A stretch of 11,794 nucleotides of DNA from Flavobacterium psychrophilum (GCA_945878515.1 CAMCTL010000110.1:1-11794), one strand, 5' to 3'. Positions 1 through 7,197 are shown, counted from the stretch's first letter. Notes: generated by a model from the sequence alone, not told the origin. Numbers and translations are program-made.

Positions 1-6
1 GTTTTC

Positions 7-37
7 TTGTCAAGTTGTCAAATAAACTTTATCTTTG
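7..37 (+). promoter_or_regulatory. Bacteroidota-type promoter of the PIN toxin-antitoxin module
   Basis: TTG at 7-9, a 20-nt spacer and TATCTTTG at 30-37 match the Bacteroidota sigma factor consensus (TTG, about 17-23 nt, TAnnTTTG). Transcription would start near 44, ahead of the ATG at 59. The possible TTG start at 35 lies inside the -7 box and is therefore unlikely. A direct repeat TTGTCAA occurs at 7-13 and 15-21, over the -33 region. It could be an antitoxin operator, but that is only a guess. Confidence 0.6.
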
Positions 38-58
38 TTTGAAATAAATTCCTTGATT

Positions 59-310
59 ATGAAAACAATGACTGTTGGCGAATTCAAAACTCATTTTTCT
101 GAAGTAATTGAGCAAGTTAAAAAAGGAGAAGAAATTGCTGTTACTTATGGCAAGAAAAAAGAAATTATTGGTTATTTTAAACCTGAAATTAAACCATTTA
201 GACAAGAAAGGCCTGTTGGAATGTTTGATAAAATGGAAGGCTATTATATGGCTGATGATTTTTGTGAAACCACAGATGACGAATTTCCATTAAATGATTT
301 GCCTATATGA
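59..310 (+). CDS. Phd/YefM-family antitoxin of a type II toxin-antitoxin module
   Basis: The 83-residue protein begins MKTMTVGEFKTHFSEVIEQV, the usual opening of Phd/YefM antitoxins: a short beta strand, then a helix ending in KKGE, then a strand (EIAVTYGKKKEIIGYF). This N-terminal half normally dimerises and binds the operator. The acidic C-terminal tail (about residues 55-83, including CETTDDEF) would wrap around and block the toxin. The ATG at 59 is preferred because it follows the promoter box at 30-37; an internal ATG at 68 is also possible. Its stop overlaps the toxin start in ATGA (4 nt), so the pair is translationally coupled. Family membership is by motif recognition. Autorepression of the module is expected for the family but not shown here. 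Confidence 0.85.
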   Translation: MKTMTVGEFKTHFSEVIEQVKKGEEIAVTYGKKKEIIGYFKPEIKPFRQERPVGMFDKMEGYYMADDFCETTDDEFPLNDLPI

Positions 311-708
311 ATCGCTATCTATTAGATACTCATGTTGTCCTATGGATATTATTTGATGTAGATAAAATTCCAATTTCAACATTAGAAATAATTAAGGATA
401 TAGATAATGAAATATTCATAAGTGCGGCTAGTTTTTGGGAAATTTCTATAAAATACAATCTTAATAAGTTGGACATAAATAATTTTAATGTTTCTGAATT
501 GCCGAAAATTTTTACCGAACAAGGGTATAAAATTATGTCAATAAGTTCCAATGAAACGGCAACTTTATGGCAACTAAAACTTGATCACCACAAAGATCCT
601 TTTGATCGAATTTTAATTTGGCAAGCCATAACAAATAATTTCATCTTCATTTCCAATGACATCAATATGAGTCCATACAAAATGGAAGGATTGCGCTTGA
701 TGTGGTAA
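307..708 (+). CDS. PIN-domain toxin (VapC-like ribonuclease)
   Basis: The 133-residue protein has the PIN-domain layout of the toxin family that starts with LLDTHVVLW. The acidic metal-binding residues are visible: D7 in LLDTH, E45 in SFWEISIK, D97 in KDPFDRILIWQA and D118 in ISND. PIN toxins of this type are Mg2+-dependent endoribonucleases that cut tRNA or rRNA when not held by their antitoxin; the target of this one cannot be read from sequence. The length is normal for the family and all catalytic positions are kept, so it should be active. It overlaps the antitoxin by 4 nt. It ends one base from the stop codon of the convergent CCA-enzyme gene, with no room for a terminator between them. 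Confidence 0.88.
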   Translation: MNRYLLDTHVVLWILFDVDKIPISTLEIIKDIDNEIFISAASFWEISIKYNLNKLDINNFNVSELPKIFTEQGYKIMSISSNETATLWQLKLDHHKDPFDRILIWQAITNNFIFISNDINMSPYKMEGLRLMW

Positions 709-709
709 A

Positions 710-2128
710 TTATATTTCGATTTTCAATCCTATTTTCTCGCCTTTTTTTAACACAAAATCGTAAGCCGCTTGGTATTCATTAGGGATTTCGCCTTCCAAA
801 ATGGCTTCTTTTACAGCTTCTTTTAAAATTCCAATTTCTCGAGAAGGTTGCAAATTAAAAATTGTCATAATCTCTTCTCCAGAAATAGGTGGCTGAAAAT
901 TTCGAACTTGATCACGTTCTTCTACTTCCACTATTTTCTTGCGAACTATTTCAAAATTTTGGTGGTATTTCTTGAATTTATTGGGATTTTTGGTGGTAAT
1001 ATCTGCTTCGCATAAAGTCATCAAGCTTTCTACATCTTCGCCGGCATCAAAAACCAAACGGCGAACAGCAGAATCTGTTACGATATCCTCTGATAAAACT
1101 ATTGGACGTGAACTCATCATGACCATTTTTTGCACAAATTTCATTTTGTGATTTAAAGGCATTCGCAATCTTTCGAAGATTTTTTTTGCCATTTTTCCAC
1201 CTAAAAATTCATGACCATGAAATGTCCAGCCTTGTTTTTTGTTGAAACGTTTGGTCGGTGCTTTTCCAATATCGTGCAATAATGCAGACCATCGCAACCA
1301 AACGTCATCGGTATTTGGGCATATATTATCGACGACTTCTAGTGTATGATAGAAATTATTTTTGTGGGTTTGTCCTTCAATTTCCTCGACATTATTCAGC
1401 GCAGTTAATTCCGGTAGAATAATATCTAAAAGTCCTGTTTTATAAAGCATTAAAAACCCAGTCGATGGTTTGTCCGTAGAAAGAATTTTGTTTAATTCAT
1501 CGACAATTCTTTCTCCTGAAATGATCTTAATTCTTTCGGCATTTTTTGTAATGGATTGCAACGATTCTTCTTCGATTTCAAAACCCAATTGGTTCGCAAA
1601 CCGAATTCCCCTTAACATTCTTAACGGATCATCAGAAAAAGTAACATCAGGATCCAGCGGTGTTTTTATTGTTTTATTCTTCAAATCTTCCAATCCGCTG
1701 AAAGGATCAGAGAGTTCCCCAAAATTGTTTTCGTTTAAAGATAAAGCCAAAGCATTGATTGTAAAATCACGACGATTTTGGTCGTCTTCTAAAGTTCCAT
1801 CTTCAACTATTGGATTTCGACTTTCGAAATTATAGGATTCTTTTCGAGCGCCTACAAATTCGATTTCGGTATCTTCAAAGCGCAACATTGCGGTTCCATA
1901 GGTTTTAAAAACTTGGACTTTGGGTTTGTTTGGAAGCAAGTCCGAAACTTTCAAGGCGAGTTCAATTCCACTGCCAACGGCAACAATATCGATGTCTTTT
2001 TTGAAATCTCTCTCCAAGAGCAAATCTCTGACAAAACCACCAATCACATAAGTATCAATGTTAAGTTGTTGGGAAGCTTGGGAAATGACTTCGAATATTT
2101 TGTTGTTTAAGGCTGATTTGTAATTCAT
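710..2128 (-). CDS. cca: CCA tRNA nucleotidyltransferase with HD domain
   Basis: The enzyme adds or repairs the 3' CCA end of tRNAs from CTP and ATP without a template. With the ATG start it has 472 residues. The class II nucleotidyltransferase head shows GGFVRD (about 30-35) and the metal-binding DID (about 45-47). It is followed by RRDFTINALALS (about 119-130) and the RNA-binding motif DPLRMLRGIRFA (about 167-178). A C-terminal HD phosphohydrolase domain follows: HTLEVV near 261, LLHDIGK near 284-289 and the HGHE pair near 304-307. HD domains in this family hydrolyse 2',3'-cyclic phosphates or phosphate ends. An in-frame GTG at 2140 would add four residues, but the ATG at 2128 is the more usual start. 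The gene lies downstream of tsaC on the same strand, now separated from it by the GxxExxY cassette. Confidence 0.92.
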   Translation of the reverse strand: MNYKSALNNKIFEVISQASQQLNIDTYVIGGFVRDLLLERDFKKDIDIVAVGSGIELALKVSDLLPNKPKVQVFKTYGTAMLRFEDTEIEFVGARKESYNFESRNPIVEDGTLEDDQNRRDFTINALALSLNENNFGELSDPFSGLEDLKNKTIKTPLDPDVTFSDDPLRMLRGIRFANQLGFEIEEESLQSITKNAERIKIISGERIVDELNKILSTDKPSTGFLMLYKTGLLDIILPELTALNNVEEIEGQTHKNNFYHTLEVVDNICPNTDDVWLRWSALLHDIGKAPTKRFNKKQGWTFHGHEFLGGKMAKKIFERLRMPLNHKMKFVQKMVMMSSRPIVLSEDIVTDSAVRRLVFDAGEDVESLMTLCEADITTKNPNKFKKYHQNFEIVRKKIVEVEERDQVRNFQPPISGEEIMTIFNLQPSREIGILKEAVKEAILEGEIPNEYQAAYDFVLKKGEKIGLKIEI

Positions 2129-2143
2129 TTTATTTGACACTAA

Positions 2144-2170
2144 TTTTTTGCCGCAGATTCGCTGATTTTA
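2144..2170 (+). repeat. Left inverted-repeat arm of the GxxExxY cassette
   Basis: This arm begins TTTTTTGCCGCAGATTCG and lies between the end of the GxxExxY gene and the start of cca. It differs from the reverse complement of the right arm at only three positions. An 11-bp stretch, CTAATTTTTTG (2140-2150), recurs at 2193-2203 over the end of the GxxExxY gene. Confidence 0.8.
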
Positions 2171-2192
2171 TATTGTAATTTATGATTTTCAG

Positions 2193-2576
2193 CTAATTTT
2201 TTGACATTACTATTCTTTTGTGTTCTAAAGATGTTTTATTGAAATTAACTAAAAGCGCTAATTTAGTTTCAGATACTTTTAAATAATTTAAACATTGAGA
2301 AATGTGACTGTTATTAAAAGATTCACAAGATTTTATTTCAAGAATTATGCTGTCAAAAACCACAAAATCTGCATAGAATTTATGTTTTAGAATGGTGTTT
2401 TTATAATTTACAACGTATTCTTTTTCTCTTTCAAAAGGAATGTTAGCAGCATTAAATTCAAATTCTAAAGCATCTTTGTAAACTATTTCAGAAAATCCTT
2501 TTCCGAGATTTTTATGAACTTCAAATAAAATTCCTATTATTTTGTATGTTTCTTCTTCAAATAAATATTGAGCCAT
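2193..2576 (-). CDS. GxxExxY family protein (PD-(D/E)XK-like fold)
   Basis: This 127-residue protein carries the diagnostic motif as GFSEIVY (G27, E30, Y33), preceded by the common EVHKNLGKG segment (20-27). Its second half has D70 in YADFVV and E80-x-K82 in ILEIKS, the D...ExK spacing of a PD-(D/E)XK nuclease-like core, which is how this family (PF13366-type) is usually classified. The length is typical of the family. Its molecular role is not established, and nuclease activity is only suggested by the fold. It is bounded by inverted repeats and sits between two tRNA-maturation genes that it appears to have separated. No TAnnTTTG box is seen directly upstream, so it may depend on read-through from tsaC. 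ATG at 2576 is the natural start. Confidence 0.88.
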   Translation of the reverse strand: MAQYLFEEETYKIIGILFEVHKNLGKGFSEIVYKDALEFEFNAANIPFEREKEYVVNYKNTILKHKFYADFVVFDSIILEIKSCESFNNSHISQCLNYLKVSETKLALLVNFNKTSLEHKRIVMSKN

Positions 2577-2610
2577 AAATTATAAAATCAAATTAATTAA
2601 TGGATTTTTC

Positions 2611-2637
2611 TTAAATCAGTGAATCTGTGGCAAAAAA
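2611..2637 (-). repeat. Right inverted-repeat arm of the GxxExxY cassette
   Basis: Read on the minus strand this arm begins TTTTTTGCCACAGATTCA and pairs with 2144-2170. It abuts the tsaC stop codon (TAG, 2641-2639) with a one-base gap, so the cassette starts almost exactly where tsaC ends. Confidence 0.8.
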
Positions 2638-2638
2638 A

Positions 2639-3205
2639 CTATTTCCTTATCACTTTTACCTGCGAATCGCTTGTCAATTTAATTATTGTAGATGGCTTTC
2701 CAGCAATTTTATCACGATGCAAATTTACAACATAATCAACGCCATTAATTATTTCGCTGCTGATGTCTTTGAAAGCAATAGGAGTCGGTTGTCCTGAGAT
2801 ATTTGCCGAAGTGGAAACCAATGGTTTTCGCATTTTTTCCATTAATTTGAAACAAAATGGTTCTTTAACTATTCTAATGCCTAAAGAATTGTTGGTAGCA
2901 ATTAAATTTGGAGCTACATTTCTTGGTTGGTCGAGTATTAAAGTTGTTGGTTTGTCGGACAAATCCATAATTTGCCAGGCTACTTCTGGAATGTCTTTGA
3001 AAACATTGTACATCATTTTTTCGCCGTTCATCAAAACAATCATACTTTGAGTTTCGGTTCTTTGTTTAAGTTTATAGATTTTGGCAACAGCTTCGGGGTT
3101 TGTAGCATCGCAACCTATTCCCCAAACAGTATCTGTTGGATAAAGGATAATTCCACCTTGCTGGATAATTTCGAATGCTTTGTGGATTTCTTGGTTGATG
3201 TCCAT
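2639..3205 (-). CDS. tsaC: L-threonylcarbamoyladenylate synthase (TsaC/Sua5/YrdC family)
   Basis: The enzyme makes threonylcarbamoyl-AMP from threonine, bicarbonate and ATP. This is the first step of the t6A37 modification of ANN-decoding tRNAs in the cytoplasm. The 188-residue protein is a single YrdC domain without the extra C-terminal Sua5 domain. It shows YPTDTVWGIGCDA (22-34), KLKQRTETQSMIVLM (45-59), LGIRIV (108-113), STSANISGQ (131-139) and PSTIIKL (171-177), all core motifs of nucleotide and threonine binding. In the usual KxR...KP motif the proline partner is replaced by QS, as also occurs in shorter relatives. TsaB, TsaD and TsaE are not in this window. A -7 box lies 19 nt upstream of the ATG. 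The cca gene further downstream shares the strand and the tRNA theme. Confidence 0.9.
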   Translation of the reverse strand: MDINQEIHKAFEIIQQGGIILYPTDTVWGIGCDATNPEAVAKIYKLKQRTETQSMIVLMNGEKMMYNVFKDIPEVAWQIMDLSDKPTTLILDQPRNVAPNLIATNNSLGIRIVKEPFCFKLMEKMRKPLVSTSANISGQPTPIAFKDISSEIINGVDYVVNLHRDKIAGKPSTIIKLTSDSQVKVIRK

Positions 3206-3223
3206 TATTAAATTTTAATACTG

Positions 3224-3231
3224 CAAAGATA
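3224..3231 (-). promoter_or_regulatory. -7 promoter element of tsaC
   Basis: TATCTTTG on the minus strand is an exact TAnnTTTG match, placed 18 nt upstream of the tsaC ATG. No TTG occurs at the ideal -33 distance; the nearest TTTG is 30 nt away. The call rests on the -7 box alone. Confidence 0.5.
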
Positions 3232-3404
3232 TTTATTTGAAATTAAAATATTAGGTTGAATCAAATTTAAGAATTCTTATCATTTTTGATTTCTTAAAAA
3301 TAGTTTGAGTTGATGCGTAAACCTTATCTCAATCTATTTTGAATATTTTGTTTTTACTTTCTTTTCCTCGGAAATCAAAGATTCTTTATTAATATTCAAT
3401 TGTT

Positions 3405-4283
3405 TCAAATTTTAATCCAGCTTTCATTAACTAAATCACTTACATCTGTTTCCTCATTCAAGAACCATTTTTTTGGAACTACAACCTTTGCTTCTTTTTT
3501 ATTACTAAGCCAAACAGCCCACCATGAAAAACTACTAGCCGACATTATAAAATGATTACACGCAGCCATAAGTTGTAAATCTTCTTTGTACTTAATTTTA
3601 TCTGTTGTATAATCAACAATGGTAAAATCGTAATCAAATTTTACATGCTTTTTACACCATTCTGTATCATCTGAAAAAATAAAAAAATGTGGATTAACAG
3701 TGTTTTTAAAGATATAGTCAGCAGCATTTGCAAAATAATCAAGATTTGAACAATTAAAACTTGTGTCTCCAACGTAATCGCCACGCCTTACATGTACACA
3801 AACTGCATTGCACTTGATTATAGATGCATAAATAGTTTTAGCTTGTTGCGACAGTTCGTCTTTAAATTGAAAATCTTTGCGTAATTCAGTTTCTATACTT
3901 TTAAAATATTTTTCACTTTGCCAATATCCTACATACAAGTATTTGTCTTTGGGTTCATTAATAATAAAAGCTTCGACGGTAAATGTTTTTTCTTTGTACT
4001 TTTTATGACCAATAAGTTTTAAGCCTTTTATTATTTGCAGCAAAAAATTTAGATGAAATCTATCCAAAAAACGAATAAAATTAGGCTGCAGTAAAAACGA
4101 AGCTTCAATGTTAAAAATATCCATTTGGTAGTCACGAGGCGTATTATTTTCCTTATTTCCTGTTCTTAGCAAACTCGTTAAATCTAACCTCATACCTACA
4201 CCTAGTTTATTTGCAATGTGCTTTCCCATAGCATATTGAAACATTTGGTTCCCTAAACCGCCTCTTAATCTTATTATAATCAT
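3405..4283 (-). CDS. Alpha-1,2-fucosyltransferase-like glycosyltransferase, family GT11
   Basis: GT11 enzymes transfer L-fucose from GDP-fucose, usually to galactose in an alpha-1,2 linkage, on surface polysaccharides. The 292-residue protein opens with the GT11 signature RLRGGLGNQMFQYAMG (5-20). It also has HVRRGDYVG (164-172), the GDP-fucose-binding motif, then FIFSDDTEWC (201-210), and a C-terminal block EDLQLMAACNHFIMSASSF (234-252) followed by SWWAVWL. The length is normal for bacterial members. It lacks a signal peptide and should work at the cytoplasmic face of the inner membrane. The acceptor cannot be read from sequence. No GDP-fucose synthesis genes are nearby. It is the last gene of the minus-strand glycan series and is separated by 304 nt from its upstream neighbour, so it may have its own promoter, although none is obvious. 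Confidence 0.88.
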   Translation of the reverse strand: MIIIRLRGGLGNQMFQYAMGKHIANKLGVGMRLDLTSLLRTGNKENNTPRDYQMDIFNIEASFLLQPNFIRFLDRFHLNFLLQIIKGLKLIGHKKYKEKTFTVEAFIINEPKDKYLYVGYWQSEKYFKSIETELRKDFQFKDELSQQAKTIYASIIKCNAVCVHVRRGDYVGDTSFNCSNLDYFANAADYIFKNTVNPHFFIFSDDTEWCKKHVKFDYDFTIVDYTTDKIKYKEDLQLMAACNHFIMSASSFSWWAVWLSNKKEAKVVVPKKWFLNEETDVSDLVNESWIKI

Positions 4284-4587
4284 TTTCTATTTGTTAATTT
4301 TTGGAACAGTTTTTTTCATCATAACAACAACCAGAATACTATTTGTTCTTGCATTATTTAAATATGATTTTTTTTTAAATATTTCATTTTCAAAAAAATC
4401 TGTGTCAGTTGATTAAAAGTTATACCATTTAGAAATATAAAATAGTTTTTTATTGTTATCCTCACCCCAACCCTCTCCAAAGGAGAGTGAGTAAAAATTG
4501 GATTAATTTATATTTCTAAATGGTATTAATTTGGTTTTGCTGTGCTATTTTAATTTCTTATCGAACTTCTTGATTGAAATCTATAAT
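4284..4587. other. 304-nt intergenic stretch between two glycosyltransferase genes
   Basis: No gene is seen here on either strand. It holds one structured part, the nested palindromic element at 4422-4526. The remainder (4284-4421 and 4527-4587) is AT-rich with long T or A runs. I see no TAnnTTTG box for the downstream GT11 gene on the minus strand. Confidence 0.7.
4422..4526. repeat. Nested palindromic (MITE/REP-like) element
   Basis: Perfect 20-bp inverted arms at 4422-4441 and 4507-4526 (starting ATACCATTTAG) enclose 65 nt. Inside, CTCTCC (4473-4478) and GGAGAG (4482-4487) form a 3-nt-loop hairpin, with an outer CTCA/TGAG pair (4461-4464 and 4488-4491). The inner text CCTCACCCCAACCCTCTCC is GC-rich against an AT-rich background and resembles a short repeat scattered through many Bacteroidota genomes (from memory, not searched). 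No clear target duplication flanks the arms. Confidence 0.7.
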
Positions 4588-5316
4588 TTACTTCTTTTTT
4601 GACCAATGCGTTGGCTTGCCTAGACTTTGTATATAATAACTTTCCTCTTCGTTTAAGTTTTTACTATCATTATACCATGGTAAGTGATGACATTGGTAGG
4701 GAAACCCCATTCTAAGAATTTCATCTGTTCCATCTCTTTTACCACGTTTTGAAAAGGGACGATACATTGCAAAAGTCGTATCTATTGGGGCTATAAATAT
4801 ATTAGGTTCTTTTTCGACTTTAAAATATTTCGATTCCCAGTTAATTACTTCTTCTTTTTGATCAAAACAATCTGGTAAATCGTCTATTTTTAACGAAAAA
4901 CCTACTTTATGAACTTTAGGATACTTTTTAAGCATATTGTAGAACTTTTCTAAAAAATCATCTGGACAATCTTTGCATAAACTTAAATCAGAGTCAGTGT
5001 AACAATAATATTCAAACATAAATTTATACCATAAATTTGATTTCCAAATTGCTTTAAATCCTATGTTTCGATTAAGTCGATATACAATTAAATCTGAATT
5101 TTTATAAAAATCAAGAAGTGGTGGATATTCAGATTTGTTGTCTATAATATGTATATTATGATAACCTCTAACTTTTAAATCTTGAATAAGTATTTCTAAA
5201 GTAGTTAAACGGTTAAAATTGTTGATAATGATCGGGATTGATTTAAAGTCTTTTGGCGTTCTACCAAACAAATATTCTAACGCTATTCTAATGTAGATTT
5301 TAATTAGATTCTTCAT
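4588..5316 (-). CDS. Putative glycosyltransferase, GT2-like (GT-A fold)
   Basis: The 242-residue protein looks like a compact GT-A glycosyltransferase. SIPIIINNFNRLTTLEILI (26-44) and HIIDNKSEYPPLL (56-68) correspond to the first nucleotide-binding strands. LNRNIGFKAIW (81-91) precedes YTDSDLSL (107-114), whose D108-S-D110 is a plausible DxD metal/nucleotide-sugar motif. The C-terminal part has RMGFPYQCHHLPWYND (202-217), which may form the acceptor side. An N-terminal stretch (1-17) is basic and mildly hydrophobic and could touch the membrane. Donor and acceptor are unknown. The usual GT2 motifs ([D/E]DGS, GxGG and a C-terminal ED or EE catalytic pair) are not obvious, so the exact family is uncertain. 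It lies between other glycosyltransferases on the same strand with gaps of 163 and 304 nt. Confidence 0.7.
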   Translation of the reverse strand: MKNLIKIYIRIALEYLFGRTPKDFKSIPIIINNFNRLTTLEILIQDLKVRGYHNIHIIDNKSEYPPLLDFYKNSDLIVYRLNRNIGFKAIWKSNLWYKFMFEYYCYTDSDLSLCKDCPDDFLEKFYNMLKKYPKVHKVGFSLKIDDLPDCFDQKEEVINWESKYFKVEKEPNIFIAPIDTTFAMYRPFSKRGKRDGTDEILRMGFPYQCHHLPWYNDSKNLNEEESYYIQSLGKPTHWSKKK

Positions 5317-5479
5317 ATAATTTTATTTTTCTTTTACTAATGATAAGTCCAAGTATAGCCATTCAACTGTGTTTTTTGATTTCATAATCTTTTATGAAAC
5401 CAAATTAAAAACGTAAAAAACACCTCTCGTAGTAATCCTTTGTTTTAGTATTTATATGATTTGTACACTTTTTTATGAA

Positions 5480-6403
5480 TTATAATTCTTCAATCTTTTG
5501 CTTATTTTTTAATGATTGTGACAAAGGTGCTCCTGCCAATATCAGAACGAATAAAGACCAATTTTTGGGTTTGAAAATACTGCTAAAAAAATATTTTATG
5601 ACAAGAAAACACTGTACTATTTTATGTCCGAAAAAACCATAATGTTTTCTCATAATATAAAGTAAGGAGATTTTCAATTCTTTTTTTATTGCCAATGATT
5701 TTCCTGTACTTGCACCGTGATAATGTATAAATTCAGCTTCCGGAATTAAATAGGCAAACTTAGACTTTTCTGCTAGTCGAATGCACAAATCCGTTTCTTC
5801 ATAATATAAGAAAATATTGGTATCGAATCTTCCTACCTCATCAAAATCAATAGCTCGCACAAACATAAAACTTCCTGGAATAAAATTTACTTTTATTGGT
5901 TGTGTGTATTTTTTTTTCCTTTTAGGATGTTTTCCTGTGTTGGTAAATTCTAAAAAGGATCTGCCTAAAATTTCTCTGCTTGGAGATGCAAAATGATCTA
6001 AAGAAATCATGAAATCTCCATTTTGTTTATAAGCTTGAGCACCAGCAATTCCTATACTTGGAATGGTTTCTACTGCGTTTTTGAGAATCGATAAGCAATC
6101 ATTCTTCAACAAAGTGTCATTATTCAAGAAAGCCAAAAACTTGGCATTGGCAAACCGAACTCCAAACATGTTTCCTCCTCCAAAACCTGAATTAATATTA
6201 CTTCGATGAAGTTCCAAATTTGGTATGTTACACCCATCGCAAAACGATTTTAGCTTTAAATAATCCTCTTTTTCAGAACAATTATCAGTTATAATAATTT
6301 GATATTGAATATCTTTTGATGTTTTATCGATAATTGAACGAATACAATTGATGCTGTGTTCGCTTGAATTATAATTGATTAAAATTACGGCTATGTCAAA
6401 CAT
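5480..6403 (-). CDS. GT2 family glycosyltransferase (rhamnosyltransferase-like)
   Basis: The 307-residue protein is a typical GT2 enzyme of the WbbL/rhamnosyltransferase-like branch. IAVILINYNSSEHSINCI (4-21) forms the first strand and helix, IIITDNCS (36-43) the nucleotide-binding loop and NSGFGGGNMFGVRFA (71-85) the glycine-rich helix. FLNNDT (92-97) is in the DxD position, followed by FIPGSFMFVR (174-183), LYYEETDLCIRL (199-210) with the catalytic acid pair, and HYHGAST (227-233). The C-terminal 45 residues are hydrophobic and basic, suggesting membrane attachment. The donor sugar is inferred loosely from the subfamily and is not proven. Its ATG overlaps the stop of the upstream GT2 gene by one base (TAATG), so the two are almost certainly co-translated. 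Confidence 0.87.
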   Translation of the reverse strand: MFDIAVILINYNSSEHSINCIRSIIDKTSKDIQYQIIITDNCSEKEDYLKLKSFCDGCNIPNLELHRSNINSGFGGGNMFGVRFANAKFLAFLNNDTLLKNDCLSILKNAVETIPSIGIAGAQAYKQNGDFMISLDHFASPSREILGRSFLEFTNTGKHPKRKKKYTQPIKVNFIPGSFMFVRAIDFDEVGRFDTNIFLYYEETDLCIRLAEKSKFAYLIPEAEFIHYHGASTGKSLAIKKELKISLLYIMRKHYGFFGHKIVQCFLVIKYFFSSIFKPKNWSLFVLILAGAPLSQSLKNKQKIEEL

Positions 6404-7197
6404 TATAAATATTGATTAATTCCTTTTTCTATGAAAGTTAGTTTATTTTCGATAGTTTGCCTCTCGATTTCATTATTGATTTCGAGCTGACTTCTAGATT
6501 GTTCTTTGTGGTAAATATGGTAAGCAATTCCAGAGTATTTCAATCTTTTTCCTTTAATTCCAATATTGTGCAAGCGTTCAATCATTTCAGAATCATCAAT
6601 TCCCCAACCAACTAGTGCTTCGTTAAAGCCGTTAATTTTTATAAAATCTTCTCTCCAAAAAGACATGTTACAACCTCTAAGTTTTCGGGAACGTTTATCA
6701 ACACTTTTGGCAAAATGCATCAGTATTGGTATCCGAATTGTTCGTCCTCTTTTCTTAATTCCAGGTGAAAAAAGATTAAAACTGATAATTTTTTCCGAGA
6801 ATAATCTTTGTAATAATTTCGCTTGGATATTGACCCGTGAACCAAAAAGATAATGTCCTTTTTTAGCGAAAGTAAGGTGATCCTCAATGAAATGACTGTT
6901 CAAAATAATATCTCCGTCGATTTCCACAATGTAATCATATTTTGATGCTGCAATAGCTTTATTCATAATTTTTGGCTTTCTGTTCTTTACATCTTCATGC
7001 CAAACATGAATTAATGGAACTGGAAATTTATTTTGAAAACTTGCTATTAATTCTTTCGTATTTGCATTAGAACCGTCATCTGCAATTATAATTTCATTGG
7101 GCAAAACAGTCTGATTTAATACGCTCAACAACAATAATTCTAAAGCTTCTGGCCAATTATAGGTAGGTGCAACTAAAGTGCAAGTAGGATAAGACAT
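6403..7197 (-). CDS. GT2 family glycosyltransferase with galactosyltransferase-type C-terminal domain
   Basis: The 264-residue protein joins a GT2 N-terminal half to a C-terminal Glyco_transf_7C-like segment. Visible motifs are LVAPTYNWPEALELLLLSVL (8-27), IIIADDGSNANT (36-47), KPKIMNKAIAASKYDYIVEI (74-93) and D94-G-D96 as DxD. RGCNMSFWREDF (174-185) and GWGIDDSEMIERL (197-209), with the acidic D201-D202, follow, then histidines H227 and H230. These last blocks match the acceptor/catalytic region of enzymes such as chondroitin-type and LPS GT2 transferases. Donor and acceptor cannot be assigned. It is first in a minus-strand pair with the next GT2 gene (one-base overlap) and diverges from the kinase gene at 7285. 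No strong TAnnTTTG box is visible for it. Confidence 0.86.
   Translation of the reverse strand: MSYPTCTLVAPTYNWPEALELLLLSVLNQTVLPNEIIIADDGSNANTKELIASFQNKFPVPLIHVWHEDVKNRKPKIMNKAIAASKYDYIVEIDGDIILNSHFIEDHLTFAKKGHYLFGSRVNIQAKLLQRLFSEKIISFNLFSPGIKKRGRTIRIPILMHFAKSVDKRSRKLRGCNMSFWREDFIKINGFNEALVGWGIDDSEMIERLHNIGIKGKRLKYSGIAYHIYHKEQSRSQLEINNEIERQTIENKLTFIEKGINQYL

Larger units (their letters stand above)
2139..2641. mobile_element. Inverted-repeat-bounded GxxExxY cassette (candidate mobile unit)
   Basis: One gene is enclosed by two 27-bp arms (2144-2170 and 2611-2637) that match in inverted orientation at 24 of 27 positions. ACTA occurs just outside both arms (2139-2142 and 2638-2641), as a short target duplication would. 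Removing the unit with one ACTA copy would leave the tsaC stop 11 nt before the cca ATG, a normal operon junction. No transposase is present, so movement would need help in trans. The arms and the ACTA copies are seen directly; mobility is inference, and a 4-bp match could be chance. Confidence 0.5.

Noticed and set aside
1470..1835. Plus-strand open frame of 121 codons
   Set aside because: It lies entirely within cca on the other strand and has no recognisable domain; a shadow frame.
2129..2140. GTG start adding four residues to the CCA enzyme
   Set aside because: ATG at 2128 is more usual, and the GTG sits on the edge of the presumed inserted cassette.
3268..3279. 12-bp palindrome TAAGAATTCTTA, with AATCAAA/TTTGATT arms around it, upstream of tsaC
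   Set aside because: Short AT-rich palindromes are expected by chance in this composition, and nothing links it to a regulator.
5380..5399. Hairpin TTTCATAA/TTATGAAA with 4-nt loop between two glycosyltransferase genes
   Set aside because: It is AT-only apart from one pair and has no T-run after it on either strand, so it does not make a convincing terminator.
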